Shown here: positions 9,300 to 17,705 of the stretch, piece after piece
Numbering within the stretch: position 1 is the first letter of the stretch
How the letters are laid out: each line of letters opens with the position of its first letter
NCBI RefSeq assembly: GCF_003014575.1
Contig: NZ_PYGF01000002.1
Location: forward strand, 103,805-167,804
Direction of reading: 5' to 3'
DNA: 64,000 nucleotides
Source: Cecembia rubra
GTDB lineage: Bacteria > Bacteroidota > Bacteroidia > Cytophagales > Cyclobacteriaceae
The notes under the pieces: model-generated
The model's database searches: none
Told to the model about the DNA's origin: nothing
What the model saw: the letters and a program-made list of their open reading frames with translations, nothing else
Made by a program: the position numbers and the translations under genes

Positions 9300-10790
9300 A
9301 TGAGAAGGCTATTATTAGGTTACGATATAGGGAGCTCCTCAGTAAAGGCTACGCTCTTGGATGCGGATTCAGGTAGGGTTGTTGCATCAGAAGGCCTTCC
9401 AAAAGTAGAAATGCCCATAGCTTCTCCCCAAAAGGACTGGGCTGAACAGGATCCTGAAATGTGGTGGAAATATATCATTGAAACCACCCATGCTGTTACC
9501 AAGCAGGGTAATGTCAAATCTGGTGAATTGAAAGCCATTGGGATTTCTTATCAGATGCATGGCTTGGTATGCGTGGATAAAGATGGGAAAGTATTACGTC
9601 CTTCTATCATCTGGTGTGACAGTAGGGCTGTAGCCATTGGAAATAATGCTTTTGAAGTTTTAGGCGAGGACTATTGTCTTCCCAACCTGTTGAACTCTCC
9701 AGGAAATTTCACTGCTTCCAAACTCAAGTGGGTGCAGGAAAATGAACCGGAGCTTTACGCAAAAATCCACAAAATTATGCTTCCAGGGGACTATATAGCC
9801 ATGAAGCTGAGCGGGGAGATCAAAACTTCAGAGACAGGTTTGTCAGAGGGGATTTTTTGGGATTTCAAAGAAAATGGTATTTCCAATAAACTGCTGAATT
9901 ACTATAAAATTGATTCAAGCCTTATTGCTGAGGTAGTGCCATCATTCAGTCTTCAAGGTACAGTCACTACACAAGCGGCAGGTATCTTAGGGATAGATGC
10001 AGGAGTACCTATTACCTATCGGGCAGGGGATCAGCCCAATAATGCTTTTTCCCTGAATGTTCTGGAAGAAGGCGAGCTGGCAACTACTGCCGGTACTTCA
10101 GGTACGGTCTATGGGGTCAGCAAGAATCCTGTTTATGATCCGCAATCCAGAGTCAACACCTTTGTCCACGTTAATCATAGCCAGAAAGACCCGAGATACG
10201 GTGTATTGCTTTGTATCAATGGAACGGGGATATTGAACAGCTGGGTCAAGAGATTGATAGGAGGGGAGGCCATCACTTATCCTCAAATGAATGAATTGGC
10301 CAGTGAAATCTCCATTGGGGCAGATGGATTAAGTTTTATTCCTTTTGGGAATGGGGTGGAAAGAATTATGCAGAACAAGCCAGTTGGTGCCCATATGATG
10401 GGATTGAATTTGCTACAACATGATAGAAGACATGTGCTCAGAGCTGTTCAGGAAGGAATTGTATCCTCTTTGAAGTATGGTTTTGATATCATGAAAGATA
10501 TGGGCTTGAACCTGAATACAGTAAAGGCTGGTAAGGCCAATATGTTTCTAAGCCCGTTGTTCAGAGAAGCATTTGTCAATATGAACCAAGTGAGTTTGGA
10601 GCTATACGATACCGATGGTTCACAAGGAGCGGCCAGGGGGGCTGGAATCGGTGCAGGCATTTATGCGGATGCGAAAGAAGCCTTTGCCGGTCTGGAGCGT
10701 TTGTCTGTTTTTGAACCGGAGAAAGAGAAGGTAGCGGCTTATGCTGAGGTATATGGGCAGTGGAAAGCTGCTTTATCTAAGGTGATGTAA
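9300..10790 (+). CDS. xylB: Xylulokinase (FGGY family)
   Basis: A 496-residue cytoplasmic FGGY carbohydrate kinase that phosphorylates D-xylulose to xylulose 5-phosphate. The N-terminal phosphate loop LLLGYDIGSSSVKATLL (residues 4-20) and the later ATP-site loop TTAGTSGTVYG are evident. The motifs SYQMHGLV and WCDSRA match xylulokinases rather than glycerol or gluconate kinases. The ATG at 9300 lies one base after the symporter stop (9296-9298); the alternative start inside the symporter gene adds residues unlike the family. Xylose isomerase (xylA), often adjacent in this phylum, is absent here. The FGGY assignment is sure; xylulose specificity rests on motifs and context. Confidence 0.92.
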   Translation: MRRLLLGYDIGSSSVKATLLDADSGRVVASEGLPKVEMPIASPQKDWAEQDPEMWWKYIIETTHAVTKQGNVKSGELKAIGISYQMHGLVCVDKDGKVLRPSIIWCDSRAVAIGNNAFEVLGEDYCLPNLLNSPGNFTASKLKWVQENEPELYAKIHKIMLPGDYIAMKLSGEIKTSETGLSEGIFWDFKENGISNKLLNYYKIDSSLIAEVVPSFSLQGTVTTQAAGILGIDAGVPITYRAGDQPNNAFSLNVLEEGELATTAGTSGTVYGVSKNPVYDPQSRVNTFVHVNHSQKDPRYGVLLCINGTGILNSWVKRLIGGEAITYPQMNELASEISIGADGLSFIPFGNGVERIMQNKPVGAHMMGLNLLQHDRRHVLRAVQEGIVSSLKYGFDIMKDMGLNLNTVKAGKANMFLSPLFREAFVNMNQVSLELYDTDGSQGAARGAGIGAGIYADAKEAFAGLERLSVFEPEKEKVAAYAEVYGQWKAALSKVM

Positions 10791-11028
10791 ACTATTGTAA
10801 GTGTTTTTTATTGGACCACAACTTGTCCTGATTTTCGGGAAAAGATACAAAAGGAAACAAAAGTTACAGTAAGTTTGAAGGACTGATAATCATTCTTTTG
10901 TGACTTTTGGGATTAATTGACTGCAAGTTTTCTGGTTTATAAAATTGGTTTCTGATTTTTTAAATCTCTTTAAAGTCCTATTTCTGACTCATTTGAAAGT
11001 TAGCTTTGGTGAAATAATTTATCTTATT

Positions 11029-11063
11029 TTATCGAAACTTGCATTTTTTGCAAGTTTCGATAA
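11029..11063 (+). promoter_or_regulatory. Perfect 15-bp inverted repeat upstream of the DUF4143 ATPase
   Basis: The left arm TTATCGAAACTTGCA (11029-11043) and right arm TGCAAGTTTCGATAA (11049-11063) are perfect complements around a 5-base T loop. The right arm ends 20 bases before the ATPase start codon. The dyad overlaps the -33 box of the predicted promoter, so it can act as an operator or cruciform. The preceding intergenic stretch 10791-11028 shows no gene. Confidence 0.8.
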
Positions 11064-11079
11064 TTTATTTCTATCTTTG
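11047..11079 (+). promoter_or_regulatory. Promoter of the DUF4143 ATPase gene
   Basis: TTTG at 11047-11050, a 21-base spacer and TATCTTTG at 11072-11079 match the Bacteroidota promoter consensus. The -7 box ends four bases before the ATG at 11084, so the transcript should be leaderless or almost so. The -33 box sits in the loop and right arm of the 15-bp palindrome. Confidence 0.6.
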
Positions 11080-11083
11080 TCAT

Positions 11084-12310
11084 ATGGCTAATTACACAGA
11101 CCGGAAAGAATATATAGGGAAATTATTATCCTACAAAGATAAGGATCTTATTAAGGTAGTAAGTGGTTTGCGCAGGTCTGGTAAATCTACTTTGTTAGAA
11201 TTGTATCGCGAGAAACTTCTCAATCTTGGAATAGGGGAAAAACAGATTCATTTCTATAATTTTGAATTACCTGAAAATTTCATAGGGAAAACATGGGATG
11301 ATATTTATTTTGGTATTAAAGGGAAGTTACTGACGGACAAGCCCAACTACATTTTTTTAGATGAGGTTCAAAATATCCCATTATTTGAAAAATTGGTTGA
11401 TGGGTTATTTGCCTCAAAAAATGTTGATGTCTACATCACAGGTTCAAATGCGTTTCTTTTAAGTAGCGAATTGGCTACTTTGTTGAGTGGACGCTATATT
11501 GATATTTCCATTTTGCCCTTTTCATTCAATGAGTATTTAATTGCAAGAGGCATTGATGTAAACAACAAATATTTGAATTACGAGCCTTTGTTTTTCGATT
11601 ATGCAAATGAGACTTCCTTACCCAAGGCGGTTTCTTTGCGGGATGAGGGCTACGATAAAATCCATGAATATTTGGAAGCCATATATAAAACTATAATCGA
11701 TAAAGATATAACACAACGACACAAAATAAATGACAAACGAGCATTTGAAAATATTGTGAAATTTGTTGCTTCAAATATTGGAAATGCACTTTCGCCAAAC
11801 AATATTTCAAATACTTTAAAACAAGATGGTCAAAGCATCCACCATGCGACAGTAGAAAAGTATTTGGAATATTTAGTACAGAGTTTTGTTTTCTATAAGG
11901 TGAACCGATTTGATTTAAAAGGCAGGAAACAATTGGCAACTCAAGAAAAATATTATCTGGTTGACACAGGTTTGCTCAATGTTTTAACTGGAAAAGAGCG
12001 CACCACTGACAGAGGACATATCTTGGAAAATATTGTTTACTTAGAACTGCTTCGGAGAGGGAACAAAATTTGGACTGGCACTAGCCGGAATAGCGAAGTA
12101 GACTTTGTATGCAAAACCAAAACGGGTGATGTTGAATACTACCAAGTGGCTTGGCAAATAGATAATGAAAAAACAAAAGAACGAGAGTTTGGGGCATTGG
12201 AAAAAATCAAAGATAACTATCCGAAATTTCTACTTACAACAGACGGATTTACCCAAAATCGAAGTGGTATAAAACATTTAAACGTTTTTTATTGGTTATT
12301 GGCAACATAA
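11084..12310 (+). CDS. AAA-type ATPase with DUF4143 C-terminus
   Basis: A 408-residue ATPase of the widespread AAA_14/DUF4143 type. Walker A is GLRRSGKST (residues 28-36) and Walker B is YIFLDEVQN (about 89-97); a sensor-like segment VYITGSNAFLL follows. The C-terminal part contains SEVDFVCKTKTGDVEYYQV, which resembles a PD-(D/E)XK-like fold with E, D and a YYQV strand. Family function is not established, although members are common, patchily distributed and often duplicated in Bacteroidota. The ATG at 11084 is chosen over an upstream start at 11039 because the latter would begin inside the palindrome and promoter. It lies downstream of xylB but behind its own promoter, so it looks like an independently acquired single-gene unit. 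Confidence 0.9.
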   Translation: MANYTDRKEYIGKLLSYKDKDLIKVVSGLRRSGKSTLLELYREKLLNLGIGEKQIHFYNFELPENFIGKTWDDIYFGIKGKLLTDKPNYIFLDEVQNIPLFEKLVDGLFASKNVDVYITGSNAFLLSSELATLLSGRYIDISILPFSFNEYLIARGIDVNNKYLNYEPLFFDYANETSLPKAVSLRDEGYDKIHEYLEAIYKTIIDKDITQRHKINDKRAFENIVKFVASNIGNALSPNNISNTLKQDGQSIHHATVEKYLEYLVQSFVFYKVNRFDLKGRKQLATQEKYYLVDTGLLNVLTGKERTTDRGHILENIVYLELLRRGNKIWTGTSRNSEVDFVCKTKTGDVEYYQVAWQIDNEKTKEREFGALEKIKDNYPKFLLTTDGFTQNRSGIKHLNVFYWLLAT

Positions 12311-12405
12311 GAGTTCAATAAATATAGATCTGAATATTTTTGCTGCTACTATGAAAAGCTTGATTTTATTTTTCTTGTTTTTCTTGTCACTAAATTCATT
12401 GAATG

Positions 12406-13317
12406 TCACTTTGCCGCCTCTTTTACCTTCAATACATCCTCTATCTCATACCTCGGCGTGCCTCCCTTTTGGGTAGCAACGTAGGCACCCATCGCACAGG
12501 CAAAATCCAAAACATCTTCAGGTCTTTTTCCTTCCAAATACGTCTTGACAAAACCACTGAGAAAAGCATCTCCCGAACCCACCGTATCTTCTACTTTTAC
12601 CCTGTATCCAGGATGGGATATGATTTTATTTTCCTGATAGATCAAAGCCCCTTTAGAACCCAAGGTCACGCAGATCATGGCAATGGGGAAGTGTTCTGTC
12701 AAATAAGCACAGACCGGTTTGGACTTTTCCAAGTGACCGGCCTTTTCATGTAAATCAATATCAAAGTAATCGGCAACGATAACCAGTTCATCTTCATTGA
12801 TTTTTAAAATATCTGTATAACCCAGGATGATTTCAATCTGCTCAAAATCATAGAATGGTGCCCTTAGATTGATATCGAAAATCTTAAGTGTCGGTTCGTG
12901 CAGTAAGTGGTAGAGCGTCTCCCAACTCTCATGATTTCTTACAGATAAGGAACCAAAAATTAAAGCATCAGCAACTTTTACCGCTTTCAAGGCTTCATTA
13001 GTCAAGGCGATAAAATCCCAAGCCGAAGGTGATATTATATCGTATTTGATATTTTCGGGATCTTTGTTGTCCAATATGACTTTCCCAGTAGGATGTATTT
13101 CATCCTTTTGTATGCATGTTGGGTCAAGTTTATAAGAGGATGTGAAGTCCAATAATTTTTCCCCATGCGCATCAAGTCCAATTCTGGAGATCATTTGCAC
13201 ATTCAAACCCAATTGACATAAATGTAGGGCCACATTCATAGGAGCCCCCCCTGGGATTTCATGATCGGGGAAGCAATCCCAGAGCATTTCCCCAAAGCAA
13301 ACCACTTTTTTAACCAT
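12406..13317 (-). CDS. PfkB-family fructokinase
   Basis: A 303-residue ribokinase/PfkB-family sugar kinase. The N-terminus has VVCFGEMLWDCFP and the substrate-site motif GGAPMNVA (residues 23-30). The C-terminal signature DTVGSGDAF (244-252) contains the catalytic Asp250. It overlaps the sugar porter upstream by 8 bases and lies in the same direction as the GH32 gene, so fructose released from sucrose or fructan is the likely substrate, giving fructose 6-phosphate. Family membership is certain; fructose specificity is inferred from the neighbours. Confidence 0.9.
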   Translation of the reverse strand: MVKKVVCFGEMLWDCFPDHEIPGGAPMNVALHLCQLGLNVQMISRIGLDAHGEKLLDFTSSYKLDPTCIQKDEIHPTGKVILDNKDPENIKYDIISPSAWDFIALTNEALKAVKVADALIFGSLSVRNHESWETLYHLLHEPTLKIFDINLRAPFYDFEQIEIILGYTDILKINEDELVIVADYFDIDLHEKAGHLEKSKPVCAYLTEHFPIAMICVTLGSKGALIYQENKIISHPGYRVKVEDTVGSGDAFLSGFVKTYLEGKRPEDVLDFACAMGAYVATQKGGTPRYEIEDVLKVKEAAK

Positions 13318-14653
13318 GTCCTTGTTGTAAATCTTTTTGAATTTCCTCCAGTGATTTCCCTTTGGTTTCCGGCATTTGGAAGGCTACCCAGAGCAATTGC
13401 AGTACCATCATCAGCGCAAAGAAAGCGAAGATATTTCCGGCCCCAAAAGTATTCGCAAAGTAGGGGAATACATTGGCGATAAGGGCAGCCAAAATCCAAT
13501 GGGTAAAGGAACCCAAGGATTGTCCAAATGCCCTCAATTCATTAGGGAAAATCTCCGCAATAAACACCCATATTACCGATCCCTGTCCAATGGCATGGGA
13601 AGCTATGAAAATAAATACGAAGTAGGGCAGGAGCGTATTGCTTACTGCACCACCAAAATAGCTGTAAGCCATTAGGGAAAGCGATATAATATAACCCACC
13701 GAACCAATATACATGAGTTTCCTTCTGCCCAGTTTGTCAATAAAGTATAGCCCCAACATGGTAGCTACCAAATTGATGACCCCGATACCAATGGTGGACA
13801 GTAGGGCATCTTCAGTAGCTATCCCAGCCGATTCAAATATTCTTGGGGCAAAATAAATAATGGCATTGATCCCGGACATTTGGTTGAAGAATGCCATCAA
13901 AAAGGCGAAAAAGGATATCTTACGAAATCTTGGATGGAACAGAGCTGTTGCTGCTACTTTACCCTTGATTTCCTTGCTTTCAGCAATGGCCTGTTCCATA
14001 GCAGCATCTACTCCCTCAGGATCAGTTTTGCTGAGAATTTCCCTTGCCGCATCGAAATCCCCTCTTTTGGCGATCAGCCACCTCGGGCTTCTTGGTACTT
14101 TCATGATCAGCACAGAATACAATAATGCCGGAATGGCTTCAACGCCAAGCATCCACCTCCATGCTTCATCCAGATTCGCCGTTCCGATTAGGTAATTAGA
14201 GAAGTAGGCCATCAGAATACCAAATACTATGTTGAACTGGTAAAGCGCTACCAGTTGTCCCCTTCTTGAAGCTGGTGCAATTTCTGAGATATACATGGGA
14301 GCTACAACCGATGAAGCTCCTACCCCCAAGCCTCCCAAAAACCTGAAGAACATAAAGGTGATTTCGTCATTGGCCATAGCTGAACCAATGGCAGAAACCA
14401 GATAGAAAATGCCAATCCAGAGGAGGGAGGCTTTTCTGCCAAACTTATCGGCAGGAATACCCCCAAACAAGGCCCCTATCACGGTGCCATAAAGGGCCAT
14501 GGCTACTGCCAGCCCGTGACTCCAATCGCTTAAATCCCAAAGTTCCTGAATGTCTCTTTCTGCCCCGGATATTACTGCAGTATCAAATCCAAACAAAAAA
14601 CCACCCAACGCAGCAGTGATGGACAAGAAAAGTACATAGCTTTTATTTTGCAT
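13310..14653 (-). CDS. MFS sugar porter
   Basis: A 447-residue inner-membrane transporter with 12 predicted helices. It shows the sugar-porter repeats: FGFDTAVISGAERD in helix 1, the DKFGRK loop after helix 2, RFLGGLGVGASSVVAPMYIS, the mirrored loop DKLGRRKLM and the terminal PETKGKSLEEI. These place it with proton-coupled or facilitative hexose/sucrose transporters. It overlaps fructokinase by 8 bases and sits downstream of GH32, separated from it by a MITE-like element that may carry or interrupt its promoter. It probably imports fructose or sucrose. Confidence 0.93.
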   Translation of the reverse strand: MQNKSYVLFLSITAALGGFLFGFDTAVISGAERDIQELWDLSDWSHGLAVAMALYGTVIGALFGGIPADKFGRKASLLWIGIFYLVSAIGSAMANDEITFMFFRFLGGLGVGASSVVAPMYISEIAPASRRGQLVALYQFNIVFGILMAYFSNYLIGTANLDEAWRWMLGVEAIPALLYSVLIMKVPRSPRWLIAKRGDFDAAREILSKTDPEGVDAAMEQAIAESKEIKGKVAATALFHPRFRKISFFAFLMAFFNQMSGINAIIYFAPRIFESAGIATEDALLSTIGIGVINLVATMLGLYFIDKLGRRKLMYIGSVGYIISLSLMAYSYFGGAVSNTLLPYFVFIFIASHAIGQGSVIWVFIAEIFPNELRAFGQSLGSFTHWILAALIANVFPYFANTFGAGNIFAFFALMMVLQLLWVAFQMPETKGKSLEEIQKDLQQGHG

Positions 14654-14684
14654 AAGAGGTTAGTGTATAATTGGTCAAGGTTTT

Positions 14685-14878
14685 AACCCGAAACATGCAT
14701 TAGAATTTCTACGCCACGGCGCGCAAGTTATTAAGAGTTCATACGCCGCGGCGGACATAATCAAACGCTTCACTTCATTTAGCTCATTTACCAAGAGATT
14801 GCTTTGCTTCATTCCCTAAATGCTTGATTCTTTTGTATTTTGAACACTCATTACGAACCCTAATGCATGATTCGGGTT
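14685..14878. mobile_element. MITE-like element with 19-bp terminal inverted repeats
   Basis: AACCCGAAACATGCATTAG at 14685-14703 is matched in inverted orientation by CTAATGCATGATTCGGGTT at 14860-14878 (18 of 19 positions). The 194-bp segment encodes nothing, and its interior contains a GC-rich patch (CGCCACGGCGCGC, CGCCGCGGCGG) unlike the surrounding AT-rich DNA. Size, terminal repeats and lack of coding capacity fit a miniature inverted-repeat element; no target duplication is obvious. It occupies most of the 291-base gap between GH32 and the sugar porter. Confidence 0.55.
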
Positions 14879-14944
14879 TAAAATAAGGGAATTTAATGTG
14901 TTTACCATGTTTTTGACAAATTTCTTCATGGCAGAGCATATGCA

Positions 14945-16435
14945 TCACCAGATTCTCTTGAGGGGGTAAATTTGGCTAGATGCATCAAATCCCTCCAGTA
15001 TGAGTTTGTTATATGGTTCATTGGGGAATTGAATAGATGTCAGAACCAATTCACCACTGTTTACAAAGACCTCAATGGAAGACCTGTCCAGGTAAACAGT
15101 GAGGCTTTGTACATTAATGCCGTTTAATGGGGCGATTTGCAGGTTGGAAAAGCCTTTATCAAAGTCAATTTTCCCTGATTGGCTTCTGTCAAGGGTTATG
15201 CTTTGATTATTGCCGGTAAAAACCAATTTTTCACCCTTAGCATTGGCCAATTCCATGCGGAAATTTGATGAAGTAGTCCGTAAATCCAGTTCTATCAATT
15301 CACTTTCGAGCAGGATTTCCTCTCCTTTTATTTGTGAATTACTTACCCTTAATTTTCTCAGTTCTTCAATGGGTTTTGAAATCAATAGGTAATCATCATC
15401 TTTTTTGGAAAGATGTAGAGATCGCGGCACAGTCATGGCAGATCGCCATGGACTGGTAGGCACTACTTGGGCATAATTCCAGTTGCCCATCCAACCAATA
15501 AATAATCTTCTGCCATCTTGATCGGGTACATTGGACCAGGTTACGCCTGCATAATTGTCGGCACCCCAGTCCAGCCATTTTACAGATTGTGTGGTGCTTG
15601 CAAAGCTTTTTCCGTCAAAATCCCCCACAAAATACTGTGTTGCAGAGCCACCTTGAGGACCGCCGGGATTGATACTGACAAAAAGAATCCATTTGGTTTC
15701 ACCGGTCTCCGTAGTAAGAGGGAATAGATCCGGACATTCCCAAACTCCTCCATAAGCTGCCCATGTTGGATTAAAATCACTCAAATAGGTCCATTCAATC
15801 AAGTTGGGTGAGGCATAAAAACTTATTTTGTCTTTTACTGCAAGGGACATGATCCAATTATTGCTGTCTTCATGCCAGAAAACTTTAGGATCCCTGAAAT
15901 CTTTAATCCCAGGACTTTTTAAAACGGGATTACCTTCATACATGCTCCAAGTTCTTCCTTTGTCCGTGCTGTAAGCAATGCCTTGGGTCTGAAAATCATC
16001 TCGGCCTTCTTTTTCACCTATGGGGTCGTGAAATGTAAAAATGGCTACCATGGCAGGATTTTCTACGCTTCCCAACCCGCTGGTGTTCTCTAAATCCATA
16101 ACTGCCGAACCAGAGAAGATCCATCCATTTTCATCTGGATAGAGGGCTATAGGTAAATGTTCCCAATGCACCAGGTCATTGGAGACAGCATGTCCCCAGT
16201 GCATGGGACCCCATACATTGCTGTCCGGATAATGCTGGTAGAAAAGGTGGTATTCCCCATCCCAATACACCATTCCATTAGGGTCATTCATCCATTGTGT
16301 TGGTGGTGAAAAATGAAACTGAGGCCTGAATGACTCATTAAATGGCAATTCGTCTTGGCCTTGTTCAATATTTTTTTCTTGGCAGGCTATGGTCAGGGTC
16401 AAAACTAGGATAATTAAAAGGTAGAAGTTTTTCAT
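14945..16435 (-). CDS. GH32 fructan hydrolase / invertase lipoprotein
   Basis: A 496-residue glycoside hydrolase family 32 enzyme that hydrolyses beta-fructosides (levan, inulin or sucrose). The nucleophile motif WMNDPNG is near residues 48-54, the transition-state stabiliser motif FRDPK near 180-184 and the acid/base motif WECPDLF near 232-238. The N-terminus LVLTLTIACQE is a lipobox, so it is an exported lipoprotein, likely periplasmic or surface attached. A C-terminal beta-sandwich typical of the family follows. The ATG at 16435 starts the signal peptide; an upstream ATG at 16483 adds 16 residues and is less likely. Followed by sugar porter and fructokinase on the same strand, it is the hydrolase of a fructan/sucrose unit. 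No SusC/SusD pair is present. Confidence 0.94.
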   Translation of the reverse strand: MKNFYLLIILVLTLTIACQEKNIEQGQDELPFNESFRPQFHFSPPTQWMNDPNGMVYWDGEYHLFYQHYPDSNVWGPMHWGHAVSNDLVHWEHLPIALYPDENGWIFSGSAVMDLENTSGLGSVENPAMVAIFTFHDPIGEKEGRDDFQTQGIAYSTDKGRTWSMYEGNPVLKSPGIKDFRDPKVFWHEDSNNWIMSLAVKDKISFYASPNLIEWTYLSDFNPTWAAYGGVWECPDLFPLTTETGETKWILFVSINPGGPQGGSATQYFVGDFDGKSFASTTQSVKWLDWGADNYAGVTWSNVPDQDGRRLFIGWMGNWNYAQVVPTSPWRSAMTVPRSLHLSKKDDDYLLISKPIEELRKLRVSNSQIKGEEILLESELIELDLRTTSSNFRMELANAKGEKLVFTGNNQSITLDRSQSGKIDFDKGFSNLQIAPLNGINVQSLTVYLDRSSIEVFVNSGELVLTSIQFPNEPYNKLILEGFDASSQIYPLKRIW

Positions 16436-16587
16436 GGTTTTGATTTTACAGCAGCTTAAATATAGAAAGTAATTTCCAAGCAAATAAGAAATTCAATGAT
16501 TGGAAAAATCAATGGTTTGCGGTGGATTTAAAAAAGTTTGGATGGGGGTATTTGCTGTAATGATCCGCTCTTTGGGATTTGTCCGCT

Positions 16588-16672
16588 GTTCGGGATTTAT
16601 AATCCTGAACCTGGATACCATGGATTTGAAATCCATTTGATCGCTTCTCGAAATTGCAAATTTCGAGAAGCG
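16588..16672. repeat. Triple-hairpin intergenic repeat
   Basis: Three consecutive dyads lie in 85 bases: 16588-16610 (10-bp stem around TAT, one G:T pair), 16620-16636 (ATGGATTTGAAATCCAT, perfect 8-bp arms around one base) and 16642-16672 (14-bp perfect stem around GCA). All three share an AT-rich apex of the form ATTT/AAAT. The remaining part of the 353-base gap 16436-16788 shows no gene. I recall similar multi-hairpin intergenic units in other Cytophagales, but no second copy was noticed in this window. Confidence 0.6.
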
Positions 16673-16788
16673 GGAATTTTCAATTGAAGGGCAAATAAAA
16701 CAGCAGCCGGTGACGTTGTCTTACAGTTACACTAAAGGACCATTGAATATGGGGCTTTCGGTTCATTATATAACAACAAAGTATGACA

Positions 16789-17583
16789 CTACACCGCTAC
16801 CGCTGCCTTTATATGCGGATGCGGATCGTAATTCAGCAGTTCGAAATCCTCGAATTTGAACTCAAAAATATTTTTGACTTCCGGATTAATTTTAATAGTT
16901 GGAAGCGGTCTAAAATCTCTACTGAGCTGTAGCCTAGCCTGTTCCAAATGATTGCTGTACAAGTGGGCATCCCCAAAAGTATGCACAAAATCGCCTAATC
17001 CCAGATCACAAACTTGGGCTATCATCATGGTGAAAAGTGCATAGGAAGCAATATTGAACGGAACCCCCAAGAACACATCAGCACTTCTTTGGTATAATTG
17101 GCAGGAAAGTTTTCCATCAGCCACATAAAATTGAAACAAGGTATGACAAGGAGGCAAGGCCATATGGTCCACATCTGCCACATTCCAGGCGCTGACGATG
17201 TGCCTTCTGCTATCCGGCTTGGTTTTGATCTGATGGATCAGGTTTTTGATCTGATCGATTTCTCCCCCCTTACCGTCAGGCCAATGTCTCCATTGGTAGC
17301 CATATACAGGACCTAGGTCCCCATTTTCGTCTGCCCATTCATCCCAAATTGACACTTTGTTATCCTTGAGGTATTTAATATTGCTTTCTCCCTTCAAAAA
17401 CCAAAGCAATTCATGAATGATTGACCTCAGGTGCAGTTTTTTGGTAGTTACCAATGGGAAACCATCTTCCAGATTGAAGCGCATCTGATAACCAAATACA
17501 CTTAAAGTTCCGGTGCCTGTGCGGTCTTCCTTTTTTACTCCATTATCCAAAATGTGCTGCATCAGGTCGTGATATTGCTTCAT
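16789..17583 (-). CDS. thyA: Thymidylate synthase
   Basis: Cytoplasmic ThyA, which methylates dUMP to dTMP using methylene-THF. At 264 residues it is exactly the length of the E. coli enzyme, and the catalytic Cys falls at the same number ([12 protein letters not shown], Cys146). Other conserved blocks are [36 protein letters not shown], and [10 protein letters not shown] with the phosphate-binding arginines. It reads away from the MMPL gene. No folA follows; 353 non-coding bases separate it from GH32. Confidence 0.98.
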   Translation of the reverse strand: MKQYHDLMQHILDNGVKKEDRTGTGTLSVFGYQMRFNLEDGFPLVTTKKLHLRSIIHELLWFLKGESNIKYLKDNKVSIWDEWADENGDLGPVYGYQWRHWPDGKGGEIDQIKNLIHQIKTKPDSRRHIVSAWNVADVDHMALPPCHTLFQFYVADGKLSCQLYQRSADVFLGVPFNIASYALFTMMIAQVCDLGLGDFVHTFGDAHLYSNHLEQARLQLSRDFRPLPTIKINPEVKNIFEFKFEDFELLNYDPHPHIKAAVAV

Positions 17584-17705
17584 GATTCTTGGGGTTTAAT
17601 TAGGTTCAGCAAGATAGGAATTCCTTTAAAATTAGAAAATTTGAAATGGATTTTGGAACATGTTTTTTAAAACAATTTCAAAATTTTCCAGTATATTTTC
17701 TCATC

